Source of the DNA: Thermoplasmata archaeon
Lineage (GTDB): Archaea > Thermoplasmatota > Thermoplasmata > GCA-020350865
Direction of reading: 5' to 3'
DNA: 6,998 nucleotides
Assembly (NCBI GenBank): GCA_020351895.1
Contig: CP070672.1
Coordinates: 3,635,879-3,642,876, forward strand
The notes beneath the pieces were generated by a model. That model was given only the letters and a program-made list of their open reading frames with translations, was not told the origin of the DNA and ran no database searches. A program made the position numbers and the translations under genes. Below, one piece after another: positions 1-5,146 of this stretch; within the stretch, counting starts at the first letter, position 1; each line of letters opens with the position of its first letter.

Positions 1-102
1 ATGTGGAAGGTTCTCAGGTATATACGACGGCCTGAGAATATCTCTATTCTTCTTGAATAACGTATCGGACTTTAAATAGTTCTGGAAGATAGATTCTTCC
101 AT
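1..102 (-). CDS. cdc6: Orc1/Cdc6 replication initiator, N-terminal fragment (cut by window edge)
   Basis: Reading the minus strand from an ATG at 102-100 gives 34 codons that stay open to base 1. The translation contains LFKKNRDILRP followed by SYIPENLPH. This matches the N-terminal signature of archaeal Orc1/Cdc6 proteins: a phosphate-rich 'iF.d..vL...YiPe.LPHRe' segment just before the AAA+ Walker A region. The next residue, outside the window, should be Arg. The family are AAA+ ATPases that bind origin repeats and load the MCM helicase in the cytoplasm. The start is supported by GGAGG on the minus strand at 113-109, six bases before the ATG. The upstream neighbour on the same strand is a metallo-hydrolase gene ending 137 bp away. 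The identification rests on the short N-terminal motif only; the ATPase and winged-helix domains are not visible. The plus-strand readings across this stretch are shadows. Confidence 0.87.
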   Translation of the reverse strand, partial: MEESIFQNYLKSDTLFKKNRDILRPSYIPENLPH

Positions 103-239
103 ACCATGCCTCCCCCCAAAACCCATGCAATCGTTAGAGCCCACATAACTAAGAGTGCATCAAGTGTTTGGTGTAGAAAGGTAATTGCAAAATAAGTACT
201 AAAGTTTTTCTTCGGCGTAAAACGATTGTAAAATTTTTG
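103..239. other. Intergenic region upstream of cdc6; candidate origin or cdc6 promoter
   Basis: This 137-bp gap separates the hydrolase stop (240) from the cdc6 start. Beside the cdc6 start it has a six-C run (112-117, G-run on the minus strand) next to AAAACCC. It also has an imperfect dyad CATCAA-GTGT-TTGGTG at 158-173. On the hydrolase side there is an AT-rich stretch (about 186-239) with a direct repeat GTAAAA at 217-222 and 228-233. In many archaea the origin lies next to orc1/cdc6, with G-rich origin-recognition boxes beside an AT-rich unwinding element. The layout fits loosely, but I could not match a full origin box. The region must also hold the cdc6 promoter unless cdc6 is read through from the hydrolase. 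Confidence 0.3.
109..113 (-). promoter_or_regulatory. Shine-Dalgarno site of cdc6
   Basis: The minus strand reads GGAGG here, within a longer GGGGGGAGG run, six bases before the cdc6 ATG at 102-100. It is the strongest ribosome-binding site in the window and fixes the cdc6 start. Confidence 0.75.
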
Positions 240-827
240 TTAACTTTTTTTGATGGGAAGAATATCATCATGACCTGGTATAACATAATCTGCGATTTGT
301 ACGATTTTTTTCATGCTTGCAAGGGCTATTTTCGGATTGAAATTAATTCCAGGAGGAACCCATTGAATATAGTTATCCTTTATTGGGAGTGCATCTCCAG
401 AAACGACATAGGTTATATTCTTCTCAGAATCGTAAACAATAACGGATATGCTTCCATGGGTATGACCCGGGGTTTCTATGATTTTAATATTTTTGCTAAA
501 CTGGAAATCCTCCTCGATAACAATCACATTTTTTAGCCTTGCAGGAAACTCCTTTGCATGAGCAATGAATTTAGCTTTTTTGAACAAGGCGTTGTTCCCC
601 ATGTGATCTCCATGTAAATGCGTGTTTATGACGGTGTCTATGTCGTCTTTTGAAAGGCCGTGATTTGATAAACCTTGTAAAATGCTCTTTCCTTCCCCCG
701 GAACACCAGTATCTACGATTATATTGTGTCCATCAATTTTTACCAAAGTAACTGTGGAGGAGGCCTGTAATATCATTCCCAGGTTGTTTCTTACGAGTAT
801 TCCCGGTTTGATTATCTTGATGAGCAT
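240..827 (-). CDS. Metallo-beta-lactamase-fold hydrolase (MBLAC1-like)
   Basis: A complete 195-residue single-domain MBL-fold protein, predicted to be cytosolic because it has no signal peptide or membrane segment. The zinc-binding set is intact: THLHGDH gives H70, H72, D74 and H75; TPGHTHG gives H122; SGDALP gives D145; IPGHDD gives H186. That set supports a two-metal hydrolase. The DTGVPGE segment (39-45), the GDALP motif, the WVPPG block (156-160) and the SMKKI...ADYVIPGHD C-terminus resemble MBLAC1 and its archaeal relatives rather than glyoxalase II or RNase J. Substrate is unknown; MBL members cleave esters, lactones, thioesters or nucleic acids. The ATG at 827-825 has AAAGGG on the minus strand at 839-834, six bases upstream. 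The gene is visibly more AT-rich than the surface-protein genes to its right. It points toward cdc6 and is divergent from the 978 gene. Confidence 0.93.
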   Translation of the reverse strand: MLIKIIKPGILVRNNLGMILQASSTVTLVKIDGHNIIVDTGVPGEGKSILQGLSNHGLSKDDIDTVINTHLHGDHMGNNALFKKAKFIAHAKEFPARLKNVIVIEEDFQFSKNIKIIETPGHTHGSISVIVYDSEKNITYVVSGDALPIKDNYIQWVPPGINFNPKIALASMKKIVQIADYVIPGHDDILPIKKS

Positions 828-833
828 TTAAAT

Positions 834-839
834 CCCTTT
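834..839 (-). promoter_or_regulatory. Shine-Dalgarno-like site of the MBL hydrolase
   Basis: The minus strand reads AAAGGG six bases before the ATG at 827-825. It is a weak match to the archaeal anti-SD but correctly placed. A TATA-like GATATTAC lies about 25-30 bases further upstream (minus strand, 869-862), which would give a very short leader. Confidence 0.4.
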
Positions 840-911
840 TTGAAACAATTGTTTAATGATGTAATATCACAAAAAACTTTTTACCTGGATGCTATCGATA
901 AAAACACAAAG

Positions 912-920
912 TTTATTATA
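912..920 (+). promoter_or_regulatory. TATA-box-like element of the 978 gene
   Basis: TTTATTATA lies about 60 bases before the ATG at 978. With usual archaeal spacing, transcription would begin near 940-946, leaving a leader of about 35 bases. The same AT-rich block reads TATAATAAA on the minus strand, so it could also serve the hydrolase gene as a divergent promoter. Assigned by eye only. Confidence 0.45.
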
Positions 921-935
921 CTGGGAATAACATTA

Positions 936-975
936 TAGCACCTAGTTTAGGTTCATCATATCATCTGAGGTGCTA
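936..975 (+). repeat. Inverted repeat covering the Shine-Dalgarno of the 978 gene
   Basis: TAGCACCT at 936-943 is the exact reverse complement of AGGTGCTA at 968-975, with a 24-base spacer. The right arm contains the ribosome-binding sequence GAGGTG (967-972). The left arm can also pair with a nearer sequence, as ACCTA (940-944) and TAGGT (948-952) are complementary, so the two foldings exclude each other. It could be an RNA hairpin that hides the ribosome-binding site, or a DNA operator over the start site. Which one depends on the true transcription start, predicted at or just after the left arm. Confidence 0.45.
967..972 (+). promoter_or_regulatory. Shine-Dalgarno site of the 978 gene
   Basis: GAGGTG, a near-perfect match to the archaeal GGAGGTGAT consensus, lies five bases before the ATG at 978 and decides that start. 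Confidence 0.75.
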
Positions 976-977
976 AC

Positions 978-2768
978 ATGGACAAGGTAATTGCTGTTTT
1001 ATGTGTTGTTGTTTTGGCTATGACTGCCGTCGATAGCTACGACAGGATAACTGGTGGGGAAATACTTGGAGGTGATAATGAAGATAATGGACAAATGAGC
1101 ACCATCACCTCTGTAACAGTTCCGGTACCAAGGATAGGGGATGTTGTTAATTACGATCACGAGATTTTAATCGAATACAAGTATGAGAATAAAACAAGCG
1201 GGGATTACTCGTTTTGGGCCCTAGATGTAGGCGGAACACAGACCATCGAGATAATAGGAACCACCTCGAAGAAGGATGGTTTCGGCGAGCCGCACAGTGT
1301 GATGTTTCTCAAAAGGCAACTTGGAGCACAGTTCACAATTACCGCCGAGAGCAGCGATGACGAGCCCATATCGGCAAACGGGGAGTACGATATTACAAGA
1401 GACGAATATACCGACCTCAGCGAGGAGAACATCATATTTACGGAATCCGATGCATGGTTGAAGGTAGACGAGCTGCCCAGTACCAACATCCCACTTGAAT
1501 TCGATGGTTACATGCGCAGCTATTTTGATCCGTATAAGGAGAAAGAGGAGACCCTAGAGGAATCCATACTAGAGGATGACAGGTATATCGAGCTGGGGGA
1601 CACGGGTACCTACAAATACAAACCAGTGGAATCCTGGTCCATAGAATACCAGTGGGTGGCAGAGCAGGGTGAGATAATATCCGGTTACGAGACCCTCTTC
1701 ATCAACGTCACAACCGATCTCGGCGACGAGAACTTCTCCCTTCCGTTCGAGTCGAGCCTGTGGTACGCCAACGAGGTAGCAGTGCCGGTTAAACAACACA
1801 TACTCACCCAAACCACTTTCGAGGACAATGAAACACTGTTCTATTTCATTATTGAAAACATCTTCACCCTCCAGGTAGAGGGATTCACGGCAGGTGACAA
1901 AGACATACCGTGGGGTACATGCAGCAACATGCACTGGCACAATGAGCACTATTTGGCCGAATTCGAGTCATGGTACAACAACTACATGCCACTGTCAGGC
2001 TCTGGATTCGATGACTCGAGCTTTGACTTCAAACCCGAGGATGCAATTACATTCCTCACGACAATGGATCCGGAGACAAACGAGTATCCATCAAATGATC
2101 TGGTAGATTTCCTAGATTCGTACAACGATGTGATGGTCACCCATGCAGAGTACGCAGCCGAAAAGGACCCCACTGATCCGAACCCCCAGAAGAAGGAGGG
2201 CGAGTACTGGTGGAATTTAACATTCGGACATAAAAGAACTGATGATGACGAGGGAAGCAGCAGAAAACTTCCCTACAGGTATCAGCTTCTTGTCAAACAG
2301 ACTTCCACATCAGTCCTCCTGCCCGAACCGCATTACGAGGATGAATGGGAGATAGAGGAGGATTACGGTGTAAAAAATGGCACCTCTCCTTTTTCGAGCT
2401 GGGATATATCCAGTGACGCCATAACCATGACATCCTGCGAGGATATACTGAAAACCGATGAAAAGGCCATCGAGTTTTTCTACACAAGGCCTTCAGGTAT
2501 AGAAGATGATGAAGTTGGCTGGGGAGATATAGAAGGGATAGGTTTCAGCCTAGATGTGAGCAATTATACCCCATTTGGCATGGACCTAATAGGAACCCTC
2601 ACAGGCATACAGGTCACGACAACATCCAATTACTACTGGACACTCTCAAAAGAGGACCTGCTGGAGGGGGGGACAATGGCAACTGCAAGTGTTGATGCCG
2701 AGACCGGCCAGCTCACAAGTATTCTGTATTTAAAAGGAACCGCCCTGCAGGGCGCATTCTCGGAGTAG
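978..2768 (+). CDS. Acidic exported protein of unknown function with GD-x-Y-type segments
   Basis: A 596-residue protein I do not recognise. A hydrophobic stretch at residues 4-18 after a short start (MDK) suggests a signal peptide or an N-terminal anchor. A cut after VDS at residue 20 is possible. There is no lipobox and no C-terminal membrane segment. The body is rich in Asp, Glu, Tyr and Trp with few Lys/Arg runs, looks beta-rich, and carries seven N-x-S/T sequons (N71, N243, N252, N284, N413, N467, N529), which fits an extracellular glycoprotein. Two segments begin with similar motifs: RIGDVVNYDHE (52-62) and ELGDTGTYKYK (205-215). The 5147 gene also has such a motif. Outside the signal there are only two cysteines, C315 and C487, which could form a disulfide. 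HWHNEH at 319-324 might bind a metal. The start is fixed by GAGGTG. The gene converges on the 2778-3422 gene with a 9-base gap. Function is not assigned. Confidence 0.85.
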   Translation: MDKVIAVLCVVVLAMTAVDSYDRITGGEILGGDNEDNGQMSTITSVTVPVPRIGDVVNYDHEILIEYKYENKTSGDYSFWALDVGGTQTIEIIGTTSKKDGFGEPHSVMFLKRQLGAQFTITAESSDDEPISANGEYDITRDEYTDLSEENIIFTESDAWLKVDELPSTNIPLEFDGYMRSYFDPYKEKEETLEESILEDDRYIELGDTGTYKYKPVESWSIEYQWVAEQGEIISGYETLFINVTTDLGDENFSLPFESSLWYANEVAVPVKQHILTQTTFEDNETLFYFIIENIFTLQVEGFTAGDKDIPWGTCSNMHWHNEHYLAEFESWYNNYMPLSGSGFDDSSFDFKPEDAITFLTTMDPETNEYPSNDLVDFLDSYNDVMVTHAEYAAEKDPTDPNPQKKEGEYWWNLTFGHKRTDDDEGSSRKLPYRYQLLVKQTSTSVLLPEPHYEDEWEIEEDYGVKNGTSPFSSWDISSDAITMTSCEDILKTDEKAIEFFYTRPSGIEDDEVGWGDIEGIGFSLDVSNYTPFGMDLIGTLTGIQVTTTSNYYWTLSKEDLLEGGTMATASVDAETGQLTSILYLKGTALQGAFSE

Positions 2769-2777
2769 AAAAGGCAT

Positions 2778-3422
2778 CTATCCTATCCTGCCCTCAACAC
2801 CGCAGTGCGGGCATTTCATCTTCTGACCCAGCATGGCTGTGTTTATCTGCATGGCTCCCTGGCATTTTGGGCATTTTATGACTATGATTCTAGGTTGGGG
2901 TTTTGTTGGTTGAGGTTTGACTGCGGGGGTTACAACCTGGGGTTGGACCGTGGGTTGGACCGCGGGTTTTGGTGGAGCTTGAACCACTTGTGGAGTGGTG
3001 ATCTGAGCCGGTGCAGTTTGGGTCTGAACAGTAGGGGTTACAGAGGCAGTAGTTGTTGGGGTGACAACTTCTGCCTCTACAGTGCTTGTCATAGGTGCCG
3101 AAGCTACGGGTGCTGCACCTTCAAAAGCCGCCACGGTCTTGGATTTCTTGAAGTTTTTATTAATTAGGGCGATGCCGATAATCACTAAAAATACGATTTT
3201 ACCCAGATTAATCAGCAGCTGGTAGTCCTCCTCGATTGCGTAGAACACAAGAAGCAGAACACCGACGATTATGGAACCCGCGCCAGCAATATAGATCATT
3301 TTTACCTTTGATTTGTATGACCCCGCTTCGTTGTTATTGATAGCCTCGTCAGTGGGAATGAAACGCGATGCCACAAGGGCGATAATGGCGATGATAATTA
3401 CAAGCACGATGTCGATTATCAA
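2778..3422 (-). CDS. Three-TM protein with Pro/Thr/Gln linker and C-terminal zinc ribbon; TTG start
   Basis: A 214-residue membrane protein. Three hydrophobic helices are visible at about 2-19, 43-62 and 69-87. They are followed by KNFKKSK (89-95), which by the positive-inside rule puts the C-terminus in the cytosol. Residues 102-178 form a low-complexity linker rich in Pro, Thr, Gln, Val and Ala (repeats such as AVQPTVQPQ). The tail is a Cys4 zinc ribbon: CPKC (C184, C187), a 16-residue loop containing LGQKMK, then CPHC (C204, C207). It resembles the MJ0042-like finger common in archaea and bacteria. The start is TTG at 3422-3420. An in-frame TAA lies directly upstream, so no earlier start is possible, and the first in-frame ATG (residue 42) would remove the first helix. 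GTG at residue 6 is the alternative. GGGAG lies ten bases upstream. It is divergent from the 3506 gene, which also ends in a zinc ribbon. Role unknown; docking of a cytosolic partner is an inference. Confidence 0.85.
   Translation of the reverse strand: MIIDIVLVIIIAIIALVASRFIPTDEAINNNEAGSYKSKVKMIYIAGAGSIIVGVLLLVFYAIEEDYQLLINLGKIVFLVIIGIALINKNFKKSKTVAAFEGAAPVASAPMTSTVEAEVVTPTTTASVTPTVQTQTAPAQITTPQVVQAPPKPAVQPTVQPQVVTPAVKPQPTKPQPRIIVIKCPKCQGAMQINTAMLGQKMKCPHCGVEGRIG
2925..2966 (+). repeat. G-run repeat on the template strand of the linker-coding region
   Basis: The plus strand has four G-runs (2925-2929, 2939-2942, 2952-2954, 2964-2966) separated by nine-base loops. They arise from near-identical 12-base units containing GGGTTGGACCG. 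They encode the Val-Gln-Pro-Thr repeats of the zinc-ribbon protein's linker on the other strand. Runs spaced like this could form a long-loop G-quadruplex, though the loops exceed the usual seven-base limit. Confidence 0.45.
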
Positions 3423-3435
3423 TTATGCATCTCTC

Positions 3436-3450
3436 CCTATTATAGATAGG
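3436..3450. promoter_or_regulatory. Dyad in the divergent promoter, candidate operator
   Basis: CCTAT and ATAGG form perfect 5-bp arms around TATAG. The site sits about 25 bases from the shared TATA block on the minus side, at the predicted start site of the 2778-3422 gene, and touches its GGGAG ribosome-binding sequence (3437-3433). This is a typical repressor position, but the arms are short and AT-rich, so chance is possible. Confidence 0.3.
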
Positions 3451-3461
3451 AATGTGACAAT

Positions 3462-3478
3462 CTATATATAATATTTAT
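3462..3478. promoter_or_regulatory. Shared AT-rich promoter block between the two zinc-ribbon genes
   Basis: CTATATATAATATTTAT is the only strong TATA-like block in the 83-base gap between the divergent genes. Read rightward it would start transcription near 3490, just before the Shine-Dalgarno of the 3506 gene. Read leftward it would start near 3440. One block serving both directions suggests co-expression, by inference. Confidence 0.5.
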
Positions 3479-3493
3479 GTAGATACCTGGATA

Positions 3494-3498
3494 GAGGT
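3494..3498 (+). promoter_or_regulatory. Shine-Dalgarno site of the 3506 gene
   Basis: GAGGT lies seven bases before the ATG at 3506, good archaeal spacing. It supports that start rather than the later methionine at residue 17. Confidence 0.65.
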
Positions 3499-3505
3499 TA
3501 TAGAT

Positions 3506-4942
3506 ATGGCTGAATCCTTCATAAAGAAGAGGCTTAAATCGATAGTACTCATCATGTGCGTTTTAAGCATTTTATTTGCCGGATTGTCACAGACTGTTTC
3601 ATGGGTCAAGTTCAACGCTGAGGCTGGTATTGGGGGATTGGCTGATATCCAACTGGATGCCGAATTCTACGAAGCCAAGGTCGAATACGAGGCAAGTGCA
3701 CAGGTGGAGGAGGACCTGGGCGGCCTCGGGGGCATGGTGGGGGGTCTGGTGGATCTAGGCGGAATTACCGCCGGCGGAAGAAATGTCACGATACCCCAAG
3801 ACACCATATATTATTATGAAGGATTGGGAAGGTTTCAGGAATTGGTTGGTGTTTTATACGGCACAACAAAGGATGCCGATTACTGGGTAAACCTAAAAAC
3901 CAACAGCACCAACGATACAAGGGTGAATGTAAATACCCACACGGACATAATCCCCTGGTGGCCCGAGGGCATTGGCCAGGAAATTACAGTTACGATTAAG
4001 CTCATCGAGGTTGATGGAGTAAAGAATTTAAGAGTAAACGAGGTTTGGATAGAGGTCTTCAAGGAATGGGACGAGGATGAAAGGGAGTACACCGATACTC
4101 CGTCCAAGGTCTGGAGTACAAAACCTGGGGATTATTTGTACAAGCTGAATGATACAGTGGAATACAAACATCCTGTCACCGTTGAAAAGGCCTGGGGAGA
4201 TAAGATAGGCATCATTGCCAAGGTGGATCTAACGCTCACTGATATATACAACGAGACCGACCGAATACAAAGGAGACCCTTTCCATCCACAAAACATCCG
4301 CAGATAATGGTGAATATCATACCTGTAACCCAGGGCCAGACCTTTTCCATTGTATTGATGGTCCTTGCTTTTCCTGTTACCATAATCGGAATCATCATAA
4401 CAGGAATCGCAACAGTGTTGGTTGCCTTGCAGCGCAGGAAAAGAAGACCCTTTCTCCTGGCCGGGGCGATAATCAACTGGATGGGAGTTGTATTCTTCGT
4501 TGTGGGGGCCAACACCCTCATTGATCTCGTGGAATTCATAGAGCCCGAATGGGTCACTTGGAATGTTCTGGGGCTCCTCATTCCGATAATCGCCGGAGCC
4601 CTCCTTTTCATTGCATTTTTACTTGATATCAGACACTCTCCAAAGGAGGAGGCAGAAGAAGAGGCCGAAGAAAAGGAAATAAAATTCGACATTTCGGCAG
4701 CCATTTCCGAGGAGGAGGCAGAGGGAGAGGAAGAACTGGATGTCGAAGCATTCGAATGTCCACAGTGTGGCAAAGAGTTTACGGAAATGGTCCCTGCCTG
4801 TCCTGCGTGTGGAGCCGAGTTCGAGGGTGTGGAAGAAGATGAAGAGGAAGGTGAGGAGGAAGGTGAGGAAGGGGAAGGAGAGGAGAGTGGAGAAGCTGGG
4901 GAGGAAGAAGGAGAAACGGAGGAGGAGGAAGGAGAGGAATAG
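3506..4942 (+). CDS. Four-TM protein with extracytoplasmic domain, cytosolic zinc ribbon and polyacidic tail
   Basis: A 478-residue membrane protein of unrecognised family. KKRLK (7-11) precedes TM1 (about 12-32), placing the N-terminus inside. Residues 33-279 form a large outer domain with sequons at N93, N133, N136, N215 and N249, and an unusual Gly-rich hydrophobic segment at 71-91. TM2 (about 281-307) is followed by RRKRR (310-314) inside. TM3 (about 316-336) and TM4 (about 353-373) follow, so the tail is cytosolic. The tail has an acidic linker (380-413), a short Cys4 zinc ribbon with C418, C421, C432 and C435 (CPQC, ten residues, CPAC), and a 38-residue tail almost wholly Glu and Gly (441-478). 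The architecture suggests a receptor or scaffold passing an outside signal to a cytosolic partner; that is inference. The acidic tail might bind cations or basic proteins. It is divergent from the other zinc-ribbon gene and codirectional with the 5147 gene. Confidence 0.88.
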   Translation: MAESFIKKRLKSIVLIMCVLSILFAGLSQTVSWVKFNAEAGIGGLADIQLDAEFYEAKVEYEASAQVEEDLGGLGGMVGGLVDLGGITAGGRNVTIPQDTIYYYEGLGRFQELVGVLYGTTKDADYWVNLKTNSTNDTRVNVNTHTDIIPWWPEGIGQEITVTIKLIEVDGVKNLRVNEVWIEVFKEWDEDEREYTDTPSKVWSTKPGDYLYKLNDTVEYKHPVTVEKAWGDKIGIIAKVDLTLTDIYNETDRIQRRPFPSTKHPQIMVNIIPVTQGQTFSIVLMVLAFPVTIIGIIITGIATVLVALQRRKRRPFLLAGAIINWMGVVFFVVGANTLIDLVEFIEPEWVTWNVLGLLIPIIAGALLFIAFLLDIRHSPKEEAEEEAEEKEIKFDISAAISEEEAEGEEELDVEAFECPQCGKEFTEMVPACPACGAEFEGVEEDEEEGEEEGEEGEGEESGEAGEEEGETEEEEGEE

Positions 4943-4948
4943 GGAAAA
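4831..4948 (+). repeat. Polypurine tract encoding the Glu/Gly tail
   Basis: About 118 bases contain only eight pyrimidines on the plus strand. Two 12-base units ending in GAGGAAGGT (4841-4852 and 4853-4864) repeat in tandem and encode EEEG. The tract runs through the stop codon (4940-4942). It is a likely site of length variation and of unusual DNA structure, and it creates long spurious open frames on both strands. Confidence 0.8.
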
Positions 4949-4950
4949 TA

Positions 4951-5034
4951 ATTTTTATCCCCAATTCTTATATCGGCTTAAGAGCCCATTTCAATGATAT
5001 ATCAGTGACATTTTATCTTAAAAATTATTTTTAA
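4951..5034 (+). terminator. T-rich termination region after the 3506 gene
   Basis: Archaeal RNA polymerase stops at T-runs. TTTTT occurs nine bases after the stop (4952-4956), and again at 5028-5032 inside an AT-only inverted repeat, TTAAAAAT (5018-5025) with ATTTTTAA (5027-5034). A third T-run lies at 5046-5050. An imperfect 16-bp palindrome centred on TGATATATCA (4995-5004) lies between them. The next gene has its own promoter, which fits termination here. Confidence 0.5.
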
Positions 5035-5063
5035 TTTGGGTTAAGTTTTTATATAACTATTAT

Positions 5064-5084
5064 TATAGGTACCAAATACCTATA
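5064..5084. promoter_or_regulatory. Strong dyad overlapping the promoter of the 5147 gene
   Basis: TATAGGTA (5064-5071) and TACCTATA (5077-5084) are perfect 8-bp arms around a 5-base spacer. The right arm runs into the TATA box at 5081-5088 and covers the position of the TFB recognition element. A dimeric regulator here could block or recruit TBP/TFB. It is the best operator candidate in the window, though unlinked to any known regulator. Confidence 0.45.
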
Positions 5085-5088
5085 TATA
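5081..5088 (+). promoter_or_regulatory. TATA box of the 5147 gene
   Basis: TATATATA predicts a transcription start near 5108-5113, about 35 bases before the ATG at 5147. This argues against the earlier in-frame ATG at 5102, which would fall upstream of the transcript and lacks a ribosome-binding site. A second AT-rich box at 5046-5056 would start upstream and would allow it. Confidence 0.5.
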
Positions 5089-5146
5089 CACCCCTGGCAT
5101 TATGGGATGTTTGCCAAGAAAGATTATAGACATTGGGGCTGAGGCT

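Noticed and set aside
11..38. An 8-bp inverted repeat TTCTCAGG / CCTGAGAA, first read as an RNA hairpin or transposon end
   Set aside because: It lies inside the cdc6 coding sequence, which explains it better; no other mobile-element signal is present.
106..195. A 29-codon plus-strand frame upstream of cdc6
   Set aside because: It has no ribosome-binding site, overlaps the cdc6 leader in antisense, and its Pro/Lys-rich start is simply the C-run. No family resemblance.
882..890. TACCTGGAT shared with 3484-3492 near two promoters
   Set aside because: A single 9-base match at different positions relative to the promoters is within chance for two AT-rich gaps.
978..1037. Lipoprotein signal with Cys9 in the 978 protein
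   Set aside because: The residues before Cys9 (AVL) do not match a lipobox, and the cysteine lies within the hydrophobic core.
1569..1949. Long minus-strand frame inside the 978 gene
   Set aside because: Antisense shadow without start signals; the plus-strand gene has a signal peptide, sequons and a strong ribosome-binding site.
2805..3167. A 120-codon plus-strand frame opposite the zinc-ribbon linker
   Set aside because: Its Gly/Leu/Trp-rich repeats mirror the Pro/Gln/Thr codons of the real gene, and it lacks a promoter and ribosome-binding site.
4132..4773. A 213-codon minus-strand frame opposite the four-TM gene
   Set aside because: Ser- and Met-rich shadow of the acidic and transmembrane codons; the plus-strand frame has clear helices and a zinc ribbon.
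4740..4997. A basic Lys/Arg-rich frame across the polypurine tract
   Set aside because: Any frame through a GA-only tract stays open; this is the out-of-frame reading of the Glu/Gly tail.
5102..5146. Earlier in-frame ATG for the secreted multidomain protein
   Set aside because: It adds 15 polar residues before a normal signal peptide, has no ribosome-binding site, and lies before the predicted transcription start from the TATA box at 5081-5088.
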